From assembly GCA_020849795.1 (NCBI GenBank), contig JADZFR010000057.1, forward strand, positions 1 to 38,619: a DNA stretch of 38,619 nt, given 5' to 3'. This DNA comes from Planctomycetota bacterium. GTDB taxonomy: Bacteria > Planctomycetota > UBA8742 > UBA2392. The notes under the pieces are model-generated. The model saw only the letters and a list, made by a program, of their open reading frames with translations, was not told where the DNA came from and did no database searches. The position numbers and the translations under genes were made by a program. Shown piece by piece: positions 6,411-17,016 of the stretch (its first letter is position 1; each line of letters starts with the position of its first letter).

Positions 6411-9302
6411 TTACTTGCTGCTGGTGAACAGGGCTTCGAAGATCAGCGGCAGCAGGCCGTTGCCGTCGTTGATCAGCATGACCAGCGCCACGGTAGCCAC
6501 GGCGACCATGCTCATCAGCTTGATCAGGATGTTGAGCGACGGTCCGCTGGTGTCTTTGAACGGGTCGCCCACGGTGTCGCCGACCACGGTTGCCTTGTGC
6601 TCGGGGCTGCCCTTGATGTACTTCTTGTACTTCTTCTTGGCAGCGACGGGTGCAGACGTCGAGACGGGCGCCGCTGTGGCTGCTGCGGGCTCTGAGGCCT
6701 TGGCGGGCTCGACAGTATCGGGTGCTTTCTGCGGCTCGGGCGTCGCTTCGGGCTCGGTGTGCACGGTCTCGGCGGTGGCGTTGAACTCTTCGCTGTCGCC
6801 GTCGTCAGCTTCGCCCTCGTCGCCACCTTCGTCGCCGCTCTCGTCACTGCTCTCGCCGGGAGACGACTCTTCGCCATCGGCTTTCTTCTTGCGGCGTGAC
6901 GAGGTCTTGCCGGCCTTGGGCTTCTTCTTGCTCTTGCCCTTGTCGTCCACGCCGCCCTGGCTCGTCTTCACGGGCTCAAGCAGTTTGTCCTCGACCTCGG
7001 GGTTGTACTTGCCCTCATCGACATAGGCTTGCGCCAGGCCGCCCTTTTCGACCCACTTCTTGGCGTTGTCCCAGGCGCCGCCCGCGTTGGCCATCATCAC
7101 TGCCATCGCAAAGCCCGCCGCCAGGCCGCCGGCCAGCAGGCCGAACACGGCCCCCGCGCCGAACAGCACACCCGTCACGATCGGGCCGGCGACGGCAATT
7201 AGTGACGGCACAATCATCTTGCGAATCGCGGCCGAGGTCGAGATGTCTACGCAGCGCGCGTAGTCAGGTTTGCCCGTGCCCTCCATGATGCCCGGGATTT
7301 CGCGGAACTGGCGGCGCACCTCTTCGACCATGTCCTTGGCGGCGTCGCCCACGGCTTTCATGGTCAGCGCCCCGAACACGAACACGAGCATCGCGCCAAT
7401 AAACAGGCCGATGATGACCTGCGGCGACATGATCAGCAGTGAGTCAAAGCTGAAAGCAACGTCCTTGTCCGCCACCATGATCGAGTTGATCGAATCGCTG
7501 TAGCTGGCAATCAGCGCCAGCGCCGTCAGCGCCGCGCTGCCGATGGCGAACCCCTTGCCGATGGCTGCAGTCGTGTTGCCCAGGCTGTCCAGCGCGTCGG
7601 TCTTTTCGCGCACTTCAGGCGGCAGGCCGGCCATTTCGGCGTTGCCGCCGGCGTTGTCGGCGATCGGGCCGTACGCGTCGGTGGCAAGCGTGATACCCAG
7701 TGTGCTGAGCATGCCGACAGCAGCCAGCGCCACCGCGTAAAGGCCCGCGGCGGGGGCTGCAAAACCGCCGCCCAGGCCGAACGCCAGCAGGGTGGCCAGC
7801 GCGACCGTTGTGATCGGAATCCAGGTCGACATCATGCCGACGGCCAGGCCGCCGATGATCACCGTGGCAGGGCCGGTGGCCGACTGCTTGGCCACGTCCT
7901 GCGTCGGCTTGTAGTCGTAGGCGGTGTAGCGCTCGGAGCCCCAGGCGATGACCAGCCCGGCGCCCAGGCCGACGACCACGGACAGCCACATCATGATGCC
8001 CATCCAGCCGAACGCGAAAATGCAGATCGGCAGTGACAGCACGCCCACGCAGATGCTGGCGCCGTTGACGCCCTTGTGCAGGGCGCCCAGCAACTGGTGA
8101 AGCGTTGCCCCCTCTTGTGCCTTGACCAGCTTGGTGCAGGCCACGCTGAGTATGATGCCAAGCGCGGCAATCGCGATCGGGGCGAATGTGAATCCGAACG
8201 GGTTCTTGTTCAGTGCAAGCGCCGCGGTCCAGGACAGCGCGATCGCGGCCAGGATCGAGCCGATGTAGCTTTCGTAAAGGTCAGCACCCATGCCGGCCAC
8301 GTCGCCGACGTTGTCGCCGACATTGTCCGCGATGGTGGCGGGGTTGCGCGGGTCGTCTTCAGGGATGCCGGCTTCGACTTTTCCGACCAGGTCAGCGCCT
8401 ACGTCTGCGGCCTTGGTGAAGATACCGCCGCCGACACGCGCAAACAGCGCGACCAGCGAGGCACCCAGGCCGAATGTGATCATGGCGTTGGCGACGTCGT
8501 TCAGCGTGGTTTCTTTGCCCGCGGCGTCCACGATGCCGACCATCACCAGAAACCAGAAGGTAATGAACGCCATGCCCAGGCCCACCACCGACAGGCCCAT
8601 CACCGCACCCGCACGGAACGCAACCTGCAGGCCCGCGTTTAAACCGCCCTCTTTGCACGCCCACGCGGTGCGCGAGCTGGCGATGGTGGCAGTGCGCATG
8701 CCCCACCAGCCGGTCAGAAAGCTGCACGCGCCGCCGGACGCGAGCCCGAACAGAATGGCGATGGAAAGCAGCGGATGGGTACCCGCAACGTTGATCAATG
8801 CGATCACCACTGCGGTGCCGCCCAGCACGGGCAACACGATCTTGCGCTGGCGCACCAGGTAGGCCATGGCGCCTTCGCGGACGTGCTCGGCGATTTCGAC
8901 CATGCGCTCGTTGCCGGGTGCGGCTTCTTTGACCTTGCCGAAGAACTTGCGTGCCGTGATCAGCGCGATGCCGGCGCCGGCCAGGCCCAGTACCAGCGTC
9001 AGCAGGCCGTACACAATGTTCCAGGTCGAGCTCCACATGCCCCCCTGGGTCCAGGCTTTCTCGTCTTTCACCCAGCTGCGGGCCTTTGCGTCGGTCACTT
9101 GCGCGACTTGCTCAGGTTCAAGAAGGCCGAGGTTCTGGCCGACGGACTCAATCACCGGGTCAAGGTTGAAGAAACCCGCCGGCCCGCCTTCGTGCGACAG
9201 TGCCGCAAAGCAAAGCAGTGTGCCGGCCATCAGCAGGCAGGATGCGGTCACCAACTTCACGGGGGACACGGAGTGCATTCGTCCGCGGAGTGAAACAATC
9301 AT
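6411..9302 (-). CDS. hppA: Membrane-bound ion-pumping pyrophosphatase with a large low-complexity insertion
   Basis: An integral membrane pyrophosphatase that couples hydrolysis of inorganic pyrophosphate to H+ or Na+ export. Diagnostic motifs are present: KAADVGADLVGK and IPEDDPRNPATIADNVGDN (substrate site), GNTTAAIGKG, DAYGPIADNAGGNAEM, and near the C-terminus VGDTVGDPFKDTSGPS. Alanine in GNTTAA and glycine three residues later match the K+-dependent class; K+-independent enzymes carry lysine there. Whether it pumps H+ or Na+ is not decidable by eye. At 963 residues it is far longer than the usual 650-800. About 145 residues (roughly 755-900) rich in K, E, D, S, A and P replace a normally short cytoplasmic loop. 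The N-terminus also has an extra hydrophobic segment. Ribosome site GGGAG precedes the ATG. Confidence 0.95.
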   Translation of the reverse strand: MIVSLRGRMHSVSPVKLVTASCLLMAGTLLCFAALSHEGGPAGFFNLDPVIESVGQNLGLLEPEQVAQVTDAKARSWVKDEKAWTQGGMWSSTWNIVYGLLTLVLGLAGAGIALITARKFFGKVKEAAPGNERMVEIAEHVREGAMAYLVRQRKIVLPVLGGTAVVIALINVAGTHPLLSIAILFGLASGGACSFLTGWWGMRTATIASSRTAWACKEGGLNAGLQVAFRAGAVMGLSVVGLGMAFITFWFLVMVGIVDAAGKETTLNDVANAMITFGLGASLVALFARVGGGIFTKAADVGADLVGKVEAGIPEDDPRNPATIADNVGDNVGDVAGMGADLYESYIGSILAAIALSWTAALALNKNPFGFTFAPIAIAALGIILSVACTKLVKAQEGATLHQLLGALHKGVNGASICVGVLSLPICIFAFGWMGIMMWLSVVVGLGAGLVIAWGSERYTAYDYKPTQDVAKQSATGPATVIIGGLAVGMMSTWIPITTVALATLLAFGLGGGFAAPAAGLYAVALAAVGMLSTLGITLATDAYGPIADNAGGNAEMAGLPPEVREKTDALDSLGNTTAAIGKGFAIGSAALTALALIASYSDSINSIMVADKDVAFSFDSLLIMSPQVIIGLFIGAMLVFVFGALTMKAVGDAAKDMVEEVRRQFREIPGIMEGTGKPDYARCVDISTSAAIRKMIVPSLIAVAGPIVTGVLFGAGAVFGLLAGGLAAGFAMAVMMANAGGAWDNAKKWVEKGGLAQAYVDEGKYNPEVEDKLLEPVKTSQGGVDDKGKSKKKPKAGKTSSRRKKKADGEESSPGESSDESGDEGGDEGEADDGDSEEFNATAETVHTEPEATPEPQKAPDTVEPAKASEPAAATAAPVSTSAPVAAKKKYKKYIKGSPEHKATVVGDTVGDPFKDTSGPSLNILIKLMSMVAVATVALVMLINDGNGLLPLIFEALFTSSK

Positions 9303-9312
9303 CTAGGTCTCC

Positions 9313-10401
9313 CTACTTTCTGCGCTCAAGCAGTTCAGGCACGTCCTCAAGGTTCTCGCGCGCGTGGGCCAGGAACTCGATTTGGCCTTGCTCCCCGCCC
9401 CTGCGGCGGGCGTTCTCTATACCCGCACGCAACGCAACTGCAACACCCTCTTGGTACCCGGCGAGGAAATGTTCGGCCAGCTTTCCGCCGGCGGGAAAGT
9501 ACTGCCACGCCAGGCGATATGAGATGATCAGGCTGATCTCGACCTGCAAGTTGCGAGGCTGCATTTCCAGGGCGGGGCGCAGCGTCAGCGTCATCATGTG
9601 CAGGCGGCACCAGTGGGCGAGCGTCAGCAATTCCTGTACGGGCGTATCGAGCGCAAAAAACGCCCGCGCCTGCTCGCGCTCAAATGGCTGAAACTCGGCA
9701 CCAAGGTCACCCTGCTGCTCGGGCGGCAGGGATTCGAAGGCCGGGTCCAGCAACCGGCTGCGCTCGCCTTCTTTCAGCAGCAGCACGCGGAACAGGCTGA
9801 TGTGGGCACCGACCTCGCGCAGAAACTCTTCAAGCTGGCCCCGCTGCGCATCTGTCAGTGCATCGCTCAGCTTGAGCAACTGTTCTTCGACAATCACCGC
9901 CCAGCCGTTGTCGGCGTCGCGGTAGCGCCGCAACTCAACGCTGAGCAGGCTGATTGGATAACCGGTCGTGCGGTTCAGCAGAAAGTGCCACTCTTCCTGG
10001 CGCAACGACGCGTCGGCCGGCATGCGGTCTTGGCCATCGTGCAGCGTGCGCAAGCCGCGAATCACCCACTCTTCGCGCGCCGCGTACTCGGGAAACGGGG
10101 CACTGATGTTGTACGCCTGGTTCCAGGACAGGTAGCTGTAGACCGCGGGGTTGCGCGGCTGCAACTGCTGAATGAGCTGGTAAGCCGCCAGCGTCTCGTA
10201 GTAATCGCCGCGGCGGTACGCGTCGCCGGCGCGCAACCAAAGTGCGGTCGTCGCATAGCCACGGGTGGCACCGAGCACGCGAACGCCCGTGGTGCGGGCG
10301 ACTTCGGCGGTGTCGGCTTGAGCGCGTTTGGGCGCCGGGATCAGCGCTGCGATGGCCAGAGCCACGGCAATGACGATGAACTGTGGTGCCAGGCGCATCA
10401 T
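9313..10401 (-). CDS. Membrane-anchored or exported TPR-like protein
   Basis: A 362-residue protein of unknown function. It starts with a single hydrophobic segment (residues about 6-22, QFIVIAVALAIAALIPAP) acting as a signal peptide or anchor. The rest is alpha-helical and contains repeats with TPR character (YRRGDYYETLAAYQLIQQLQPRN). It ends 10 bases before the pyrophosphatase start codon, so the two are very probably co-transcribed, and it may help assemble or regulate that pump; that link is inference from position only. The first two codons are both ATG (10401 and 10398), so the exact start is ambiguous by one residue. Confidence 0.7.
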   Translation of the reverse strand: MMRLAPQFIVIAVALAIAALIPAPKRAQADTAEVARTTGVRVLGATRGYATTALWLRAGDAYRRGDYYETLAAYQLIQQLQPRNPAVYSYLSWNQAYNISAPFPEYAAREEWVIRGLRTLHDGQDRMPADASLRQEEWHFLLNRTTGYPISLLSVELRRYRDADNGWAVIVEEQLLKLSDALTDAQRGQLEEFLREVGAHISLFRVLLLKEGERSRLLDPAFESLPPEQQGDLGAEFQPFEREQARAFFALDTPVQELLTLAHWCRLHMMTLTLRPALEMQPRNLQVEISLIISYRLAWQYFPAGGKLAEHFLAGYQEGVAVALRAGIENARRRGGEQGQIEFLAHARENLEDVPELLERRK

Positions 10402-10468
10402 GGAATCGTTATAGCAGGCAGCGCCCAGTTGCGGAGAGCGCAGGCGTAAGTACCTTTCCGCACGCGAT

Positions 10469-10544
10469 GGGCCCGTAGCTCAGTTGGTAGAGCGATGCGT
10501 TCGCAATGCATAGGTCAGGGGTTCGAATCCCCTCGGGTCCACCA
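10469..10544 (+). tRNA. tRNA-Ala (CGC anticodon)
   Basis: A complete cloverleaf with encoded CCA: acceptor GGGCCCG pairs with CGGGTCC, including the G3-U70 wobble that defines alanine tRNAs. The anticodon loop TTCGCAA reads CGC (codon GCG). The T-arm is AGGGG-TTCGAAT-CCCCT. It sits between two minus-strand genes. Confidence 0.96.
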
Positions 10545-10556
10545 TACGCTTGAATG

Positions 10557-10629
10557 CGGTCGCGAGAGCAAGCCTGTTCGCGCGACCGCTTCGTTTACGC
10601 CCGGCGTCGCCCGCCTTTGGGCGGGCTTT
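10557..10629 (+). terminator. Two hairpins following tRNA-Ala
   Basis: An 8-bp stem (cggtcgcg / cgcgaccg, 10557-10564 with 10581-10588) is followed by a 7-bp stem (gcccgcc / ggcgggc, 10609-10615 with 10620-10626) and then TTTG. They plausibly end the tRNA transcript. T-runs are poor, so termination strength is uncertain. Confidence 0.5.
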
Positions 10630-10647
10630 GGCCGGCCTACTTCGCGT

Positions 10648-12216
10648 TCAAACCAGTCCACCGGACTGGTTTGAGGTTCGAATCCCCTCTCGTCCAGTTG
10701 CGTACTCGCGGTAGCAGGCAAGTCCCAGCCGAAAGTGCGTGTCGAAAAACTCGGCGGCGCGTTGCGTAGCGGCTGCGGGCAGGCGCCACTTGCGCTTCGC
10801 GAGTTCCAGCGCGTTGCGATAGTGCAGCCCCATTTGAAGCACCGGCACCTGGTAACGTTTGCCAAGGCTTGCGTTGAGTTTTTCCGTGGCTGCGAACTCG
10901 CGTTCGGCGATCACGCGGTCGCCGGCAAGCAGGCCCAACTCGCAGGCTGTGACGTGGCCTCGAAAGCGGTCTACCGGGCTCTCAGCTTCGATGCGTTGCA
11001 GGTGTTCGCGCGAGGCCAGGAACTCGCGCAATCTCGGCGACCCGCCGCGCTTGCCGTGCCGCAGGTCGCACAACAGCTCTGTGTAGCTGGCCAGAAACGG
11101 GCTGACGAGGTGGCGGACCTTTGCGTTGCAGGTGTGCAGCTCCAGCGCTTCGCGGCACAGTATGGCGTCGCCTTCCCAGAAGCAGAAGCTCATCACCGCC
11201 GTCATGGAGGCGCCGACCGCTTCGTGCTTGCCCGCGCGAAGCCACTCGCGCCGTTCATGCACAAGGCCGGCCGCGTCCACCAGCCCAAGAAACCAGCGCA
11301 CGCTGGCAAGTTCCGACGCATAGTACTCAAGTTCCGACGGCCCCATGCGGTTGCAGGCATCCAGCACGACCTGGCTGCCTTCGCGCACCCTGCCCAATAG
11401 AGTGATTGCCATGCCCTCGGACAGGCGCAGCATCTGGTAGTCGGATGTGTCCTGCAGGTCCATGGCCAGCTCTTGCGCGGCGCGGGCAGTGCGGCGGCAG
11501 TCCTCGATGCGTCCCACGCGCAGCAGGTATACGGCATGGGCCTTGATCTCCTGGATGGCAAGGACGTCCGGCTCGGACAGCACCAGGTAGCGCACGATGG
11601 CGGCGCGTTGCAGCTTCAGCGCGGACTCGTCCAGTCGCTTCCATGAAAGGATGTGGGCCTCAAAGTGGTCCAGCGCCCGCAGATGCTCGGGCTCGTCTGC
11701 AAATCGGCTGGCCTGCCGGCAGGCCCGACACAGGAACTCCGCCTGCACCAGGTCGCGTCGCTCAATCGCGGCTTGAAGCTGGCGGAGCATGTCTTCCATG
11801 AAAGCTGCCGTGCGCACCTTCAGCTGGGCGCGTACCCGCTCGTAGGCGCTGATGGCGTCGTCGAGCTCGCGCAGCATCCTGCGGTCAGGCCGGCCGGACA
11901 GGGCTCCCAGCTTGGCTTTGCTGATCGCGGACATCGCCCGCACCAGCTCAAGCAAGTTGCCGGCCTGCATGCCCGTGGCAGCATTGACGTCCGACAAATA
12001 CACCGCGCCCTCGCCGGTCAGCAGCCACGAGGGGTTTACGCCCAGGCGCGCGACCAGGCGCATGCAGAACAGGGCGGGAACGCGCATGCCGTTGGCATAG
12101 CGACTGATGTTGCTGGGTGTGGTTTCGGTCTCGCGCGCAATCTTGGCCTGCGGGTGCTCTTTCAGCAGGCTTGCCAGCCGCTCGCGCAAGCCTTGCTCTT
12201 CGTTGCCTTCCTGCAC
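10648..12216 (-). CDS. Helix-turn-helix regulator with long helical-repeat domain
   Basis: A 522-residue cytoplasmic protein. Residues about 8-66 form an XRE/Cro-type DNA-binding domain (AKIARETETTPSNISRYANG, then a segment ending NPSWLLTGEG). The remaining 430 residues are helical and resemble TPR-type solenoids, a layout shared with RRNPP-type regulators, which bind small peptides; no such ligand is shown here. The start is GTG at 12216, supported by a very good ribosome site (AGGAGA, five bases upstream). The last 15 or so residues (REGIRTSNQSGGLV) are encoded by a tRNA remnant and its hairpin, so the native C-terminus was probably replaced. It is divergent from a small exported protein and has two 13-bp repeats upstream that may be its own operators. 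Confidence 0.75.
   Translation of the reverse strand: MQEGNEEQGLRERLASLLKEHPQAKIARETETTPSNISRYANGMRVPALFCMRLVARLGVNPSWLLTGEGAVYLSDVNAATGMQAGNLLELVRAMSAISKAKLGALSGRPDRRMLRELDDAISAYERVRAQLKVRTAAFMEDMLRQLQAAIERRDLVQAEFLCRACRQASRFADEPEHLRALDHFEAHILSWKRLDESALKLQRAAIVRYLVLSEPDVLAIQEIKAHAVYLLRVGRIEDCRRTARAAQELAMDLQDTSDYQMLRLSEGMAITLLGRVREGSQVVLDACNRMGPSELEYYASELASVRWFLGLVDAAGLVHERREWLRAGKHEAVGASMTAVMSFCFWEGDAILCREALELHTCNAKVRHLVSPFLASYTELLCDLRHGKRGGSPRLREFLASREHLQRIEAESPVDRFRGHVTACELGLLAGDRVIAEREFAATEKLNASLGKRYQVPVLQMGLHYRNALELAKRKWRLPAAATQRAAEFFDTHFRLGLACYREYATGREGIRTSNQSGGLV
10649..10697. repeat. Perfect hairpin joined to a decayed tRNA 3' end
   Basis: A perfect 11-bp stem with a 3-base loop (caaaccagtcc / ggactggtttg, 10649-10659 with 10663-10673) directly abuts a copy of the tRNA T-loop region: ggttcgaatcccctc at 10675-10689 repeats 10520-10534 of tRNA-Ala exactly, and tcgtcca follows where tRNA-Ala has gggtcca. 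It looks like an attachment-site or recombination scar. No other tRNA arms are present. Confidence 0.7.
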
Positions 12217-12229
12217 GGTGTTCTCCTGG

Positions 12230-12286
12230 CGTGCATATACGCACGTATGTCTTTGGCAATGGCTCTGATAACTCGTGCATATACGC
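12230..12286. promoter_or_regulatory. Candidate operator pair between divergent genes
   Basis: The 13-mer cgtgcatatacgc occurs exactly at 12230-12242 and 12274-12286, 44 bp apart (about four helical turns). The first copy extends into inverted repeats (cgtgc-atatac-gcacg and atacg-ca-cgtat) and ends just upstream of the regulator's ribosome binding site. The placement suggests autoregulation by the adjacent helix-turn-helix protein and possibly control of the divergent gene. Confidence 0.6.
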
Positions 12287-12367
12287 TATCAATACCGGCG
12301 TAGGCCTCAAGGCCACTGCGCGGGGACAAAGCACCCCGGCAAGGCGCGGAAACGAAAGGGACAAGCC

Positions 12368-12796
12368 ATGAGCGGAATCAAGGGAGTGATGATCGGTGCG
12401 GCAGTGGTGATTGCGGCGTTGACCGGGCTGTGCGCGGTCGCGCTGGCTTTTGGGGGATCGGCGGCTGCGGAAACCGTCGAGTCCTACCTGAATGCGCAGA
12501 TGCAGTACGACCACGACGCGGCAGCTGACCTGGTCAAGCAGTCGCAGCGCGACGGTGCTCGCGAGGAACTGAAGGCGAAGTTTGCCGCGGACAAAGAGGC
12601 CGGCGCCAAACTCAAGTCCTTTGAGGTCACCGGATCCGAGACCGAGGGCGACATGGCAGCCGTCACGGTCAAGGCTACGCGGCTGGTGGGCGGTGAGGAA
12701 AAGACCCGCGAAGAAACGTTCGTGCTCGCGCGCGAGAACGGTACGTGGAACATCGACAAGTCCTCGACCGACCTGCTGAACTGGTCGCTCGACTAG
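12368..12796 (+). CDS. Small exported protein, NTF2/DUF4878-like
   Basis: A 142-residue protein with one N-terminal hydrophobic segment (about residues 4-28, IKGVMIGAAVVIAALTGLC), then a soluble domain rich in charged residues. The pattern 'ETVESYLNAQMQYDHDAAADL ... VTVKATRLVGGEEKTREETFVLARENGTWNID' (shown in parts) resembles the cone-shaped NTF2-like domain found in DUF4878 and similar secreted proteins; this is a tentative fold assignment. Start ATG at 12368 follows AAAGGGA at good spacing; the longer upstream frame is untranslated leader. It is divergent from the regulator and shares with it the repeat-containing intergenic region. Function unknown. Confidence 0.7.
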   Translation: MSGIKGVMIGAAVVIAALTGLCAVALAFGGSAAAETVESYLNAQMQYDHDAAADLVKQSQRDGAREELKAKFAADKEAGAKLKSFEVTGSETEGDMAAVTVKATRLVGGEEKTREETFVLARENGTWNIDKSSTDLLNWSLD

Positions 12797-12827
12797 CCGC
12801 GCCGACGGGGACTGGCCCCGCAAGGCA

Positions 12828-12863
12828 GGGCCCGCGCCGCTTGCCACATGGCGGCGCGGGCCC
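12828..12863. terminator. Hairpin between convergent genes
   Basis: A perfect 13-bp stem (gggcccgcgccgc / gcggcgcgggccc) with a 10-base loop lies between the stop codons at 12796 (+) and 12912 (-). It can work for both strands. No T-run follows, so it may pause rather than fully terminate. Confidence 0.6.
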
Positions 12864-12911
12864 GGCGAAACCGGCTTGGGGAAGACACACCCAAGGGCGG
12901 CAACGCTGAAT

Positions 12912-13448
12912 TCAAGCCTGCTTTGGCAAGTAAGTCAGCGACACCAGGCCCTTGCCGATGGCGCGTTCACTGACCAGCTCGAGCCTGTGCAGCCGCTCCA
13001 CGCCGTGAAACAACGCGATGCCCTTGCCCAGCACGGTCGGGATCAGCGTTACCGTGATCTCGTCCACCAGCCCCGCATCCAGCGCCTGCCGGACCAGTTG
13101 GCCACCGTCGATGTACACGTCCCTGGGTGCCGCCGTTGCCCTGGCCTTGGCCACCAACTCGGCAATCGTCCCGGCGATGGCGCTCACGCTCGGCGCTTTC
13201 GGCTTGAGGTCGCGGTGGGTGGCCACGAGCACCGGCGTCTCGCCATAGGGCCACGGGCCGTCAAAGCCGCTTGCCACGTCGTAGCTGCGACGCCCCATCA
13301 GCAGCGCGCCGATCTGCTGGAAAAACGGAGTAAACGTGTCTTCAGAGCCCTCGGCCACGTTCAGCCAGTCGATCTCGTCGTTGGGGCCTGCGATGAAGCC
13401 ATCCAACGACATCGCAAGAAATCCGCGTATTCTCGGTTGTTGGCGCAT
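12912..13448 (-). CDS. Dihydrofolate reductase-like (RibD C-terminal) family protein
   Basis: A 178-residue cytosolic protein with the RibD C-terminal/DHFR fold: the N-terminal strand and motif SLDGFIAG, then WLNV, the GALLMGRRSYD segment, DVYIDGGQLVRQAL (the nucleotide-binding glycines), and LIPTVLGKGIALF near the C-terminus. Stand-alone members such as YyaP and YwjB are NADPH-dependent reductases with mostly unknown substrates. It is not a riboflavin gene by context: no rib genes are nearby. It lies 3' of clpC on the same strand but a terminator-like hairpin (13466-13497) separates them, so it probably has its own promoter or depends on readthrough. Confidence 0.85.
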   Translation of the reverse strand: MRQQPRIRGFLAMSLDGFIAGPNDEIDWLNVAEGSEDTFTPFFQQIGALLMGRRSYDVASGFDGPWPYGETPVLVATHRDLKPKAPSVSAIAGTIAELVAKARATAAPRDVYIDGGQLVRQALDAGLVDEITVTLIPTVLGKGIALFHGVERLHRLELVSERAIGKGLVSLTYLPKQA

Positions 13449-13465
13449 GTCTGCGTCCTGACAAG

Positions 13466-13497
13466 AACACAGCCCCTGCTCGCGCCGGGGCTGTGTT
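13466..13497 (-). terminator. Terminator-like hairpin after clpC
   Basis: A perfect 11-bp stem (aacacagcccc / ggggctgtgtt) with a 10-base loop begins 14 bases after the clpC stop. The minus strand continues with TTCTTGTC, a weak T-rich tail. Confidence 0.7.
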
Positions 13498-13511
13498 GGT
13501 TGTGTGGTGAA

Positions 13512-16103
<2,592 letters not shown>

Positions 16104-16408
16104 GTTTGCCTCAGTGCGGCGCTGCCCCCAGCGCCAGTGTAAAGAGAATCACTCAGCTTCAACGGTAGCCCTGAGCGGCAAGGGCGTCAACGCTGCGTCA
16201 ACAGGCGCCATCGCCGCCGGTTGTTGACAAAACGCGCCTTGGCGGGCGATTGATTCCAGAATGCGCGCACAGGGCAGTGTGCAAACCCCGTGCCCACTGT
16301 GGACAAACCGACAACGCATGCGCATGGCGGTGTTGCCAGTTAGACAACAATGGTGCAACCTGTCCGGCCAAAGGCTTTCCAATCAGGCTAACCCACGTGG
16401 AGACTCCT
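16104..16408. other. Intergenic region between divergent clpC and lipoprotein genes
   Basis: No gene is supported here. It holds the clpC leader and likely promoter on the minus strand. On the plus strand TTGACA at about 16224-16229 is a possible -35 for an upstream start, but no convincing -10 lies at the right spacing. The plus-strand ribosome site for the lipoprotein is GTGGAG. Confidence 0.5.
16136..16162 (-). promoter_or_regulatory. Possible clpC promoter
   Basis: On the minus strand TTGAAG (16157-16162) and TACACT (16136-16141) are separated by 15 bases, slightly short for sigma-70. The inferred leader is about 25 bases and contains a short GC hairpin (gctg-ggg-cagc) before the GAGG ribosome site. 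Confidence 0.35.
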
Positions 16409-16891
16409 ATGCGAGTCGTTCTTTGTGTGATGATCCTTGCGCTGCTGGCAGGCTGTGGCGCCAATTCGACAGCCAACAGCGGCGGCACTGCCAATCAGGC
16501 CGTGAATGGCGCAGGCGACGCCGGGGGCGACAAGGAAGTCAGCGACGCCCGGAAGAAGGCCGAGGACGTGCTTGGTTCATTAATGAGCTGGGCCCGGGTC
16601 GCCTATGCGAAGACAGGGGTCGAACCCAAAACACTGACCGGGGACATGGACGGCGGTGGATGCAAGGTGTCGCCGGATGGGTTGAAAGACGACCACTACC
16701 AAGTGCGGGACGTGGTTTACAAGAAGCCCGATATGGAACGCGGCGCCCTTGTCTGTGAGCCACTCAAGGACGAAAAGCTCGGCTTCGGCGCAGTCTATTT
16801 CAACTATGCCGGCGGCAAGGGCGACTATGAGTGGTACGACACGAAAGAAAAACTCGAGGATGCGCTAAAGGCATTCCGGACCGCGAAGTAG
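16409..16891 (+). CDS. Lipoprotein with a duplicated C-terminal domain
   Basis: A 160-residue lipoprotein: an N-terminal hydrophobic segment ends in the lipobox LLAGC (cysteine at residue 16), followed by a serine- and asparagine-rich linker. The C-terminal 110 residues (from LGSLMSWARVAYAKTG) are paralogous to the end of the next gene: both share ARVAYAK, LTG, GGC, RDxV, GAxxCE, AGGxGxxxWYDT and a lysine-phenylalanine-rich tail. Two conserved cysteines could form a disulfide in the periplasm. The layout resembles a type IV pilin headgroup without the pilin leader, but I do not recognise the family. Start ATG at 16409 gives the lipobox; the longer frame is not a signal sequence. A strong terminator follows. 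Confidence 0.75.
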   Translation: MRVVLCVMILALLAGCGANSTANSGGTANQAVNGAGDAGGDKEVSDARKKAEDVLGSLMSWARVAYAKTGVEPKTLTGDMDGGGCKVSPDGLKDDHYQVRDVVYKKPDMERGALVCEPLKDEKLGFGAVYFNYAGGKGDYEWYDTKEKLEDALKAFRTAK

Positions 16892-16904
16892 GCACAGCCA
16901 ACCC

Positions 16905-16936
16905 ACCGGCCGGGGCGACCCGGCCGGTTTTCATTT
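16905..16936 (+). terminator. Rho-independent terminator after the lipoprotein gene
   Basis: A perfect 10-bp stem (accggccggg / cccggccggt, arms 16905-16914 and 16919-16928) is capped by a GCGA tetraloop and followed by TTTTCATTTGCC. Its last 16 bases match the terminator at 6364 exactly. Confidence 0.88.
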
Positions 16937-17016
16937 GCCCGGTTGGCGTCAGTCCATGCTGGCAAACGTGCCGAACCACACAGTAAACTCGCCCGTCTGT
17001 TGAACTGGAGACGACC

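Noticed and set aside
10651..10695. The C-terminal residues REGIRTSN of the regulator as a conserved domain
   Set aside because: This peptide is what a tRNA T-arm gives when read in reverse; it is a tRNA remnant, not a functional domain.
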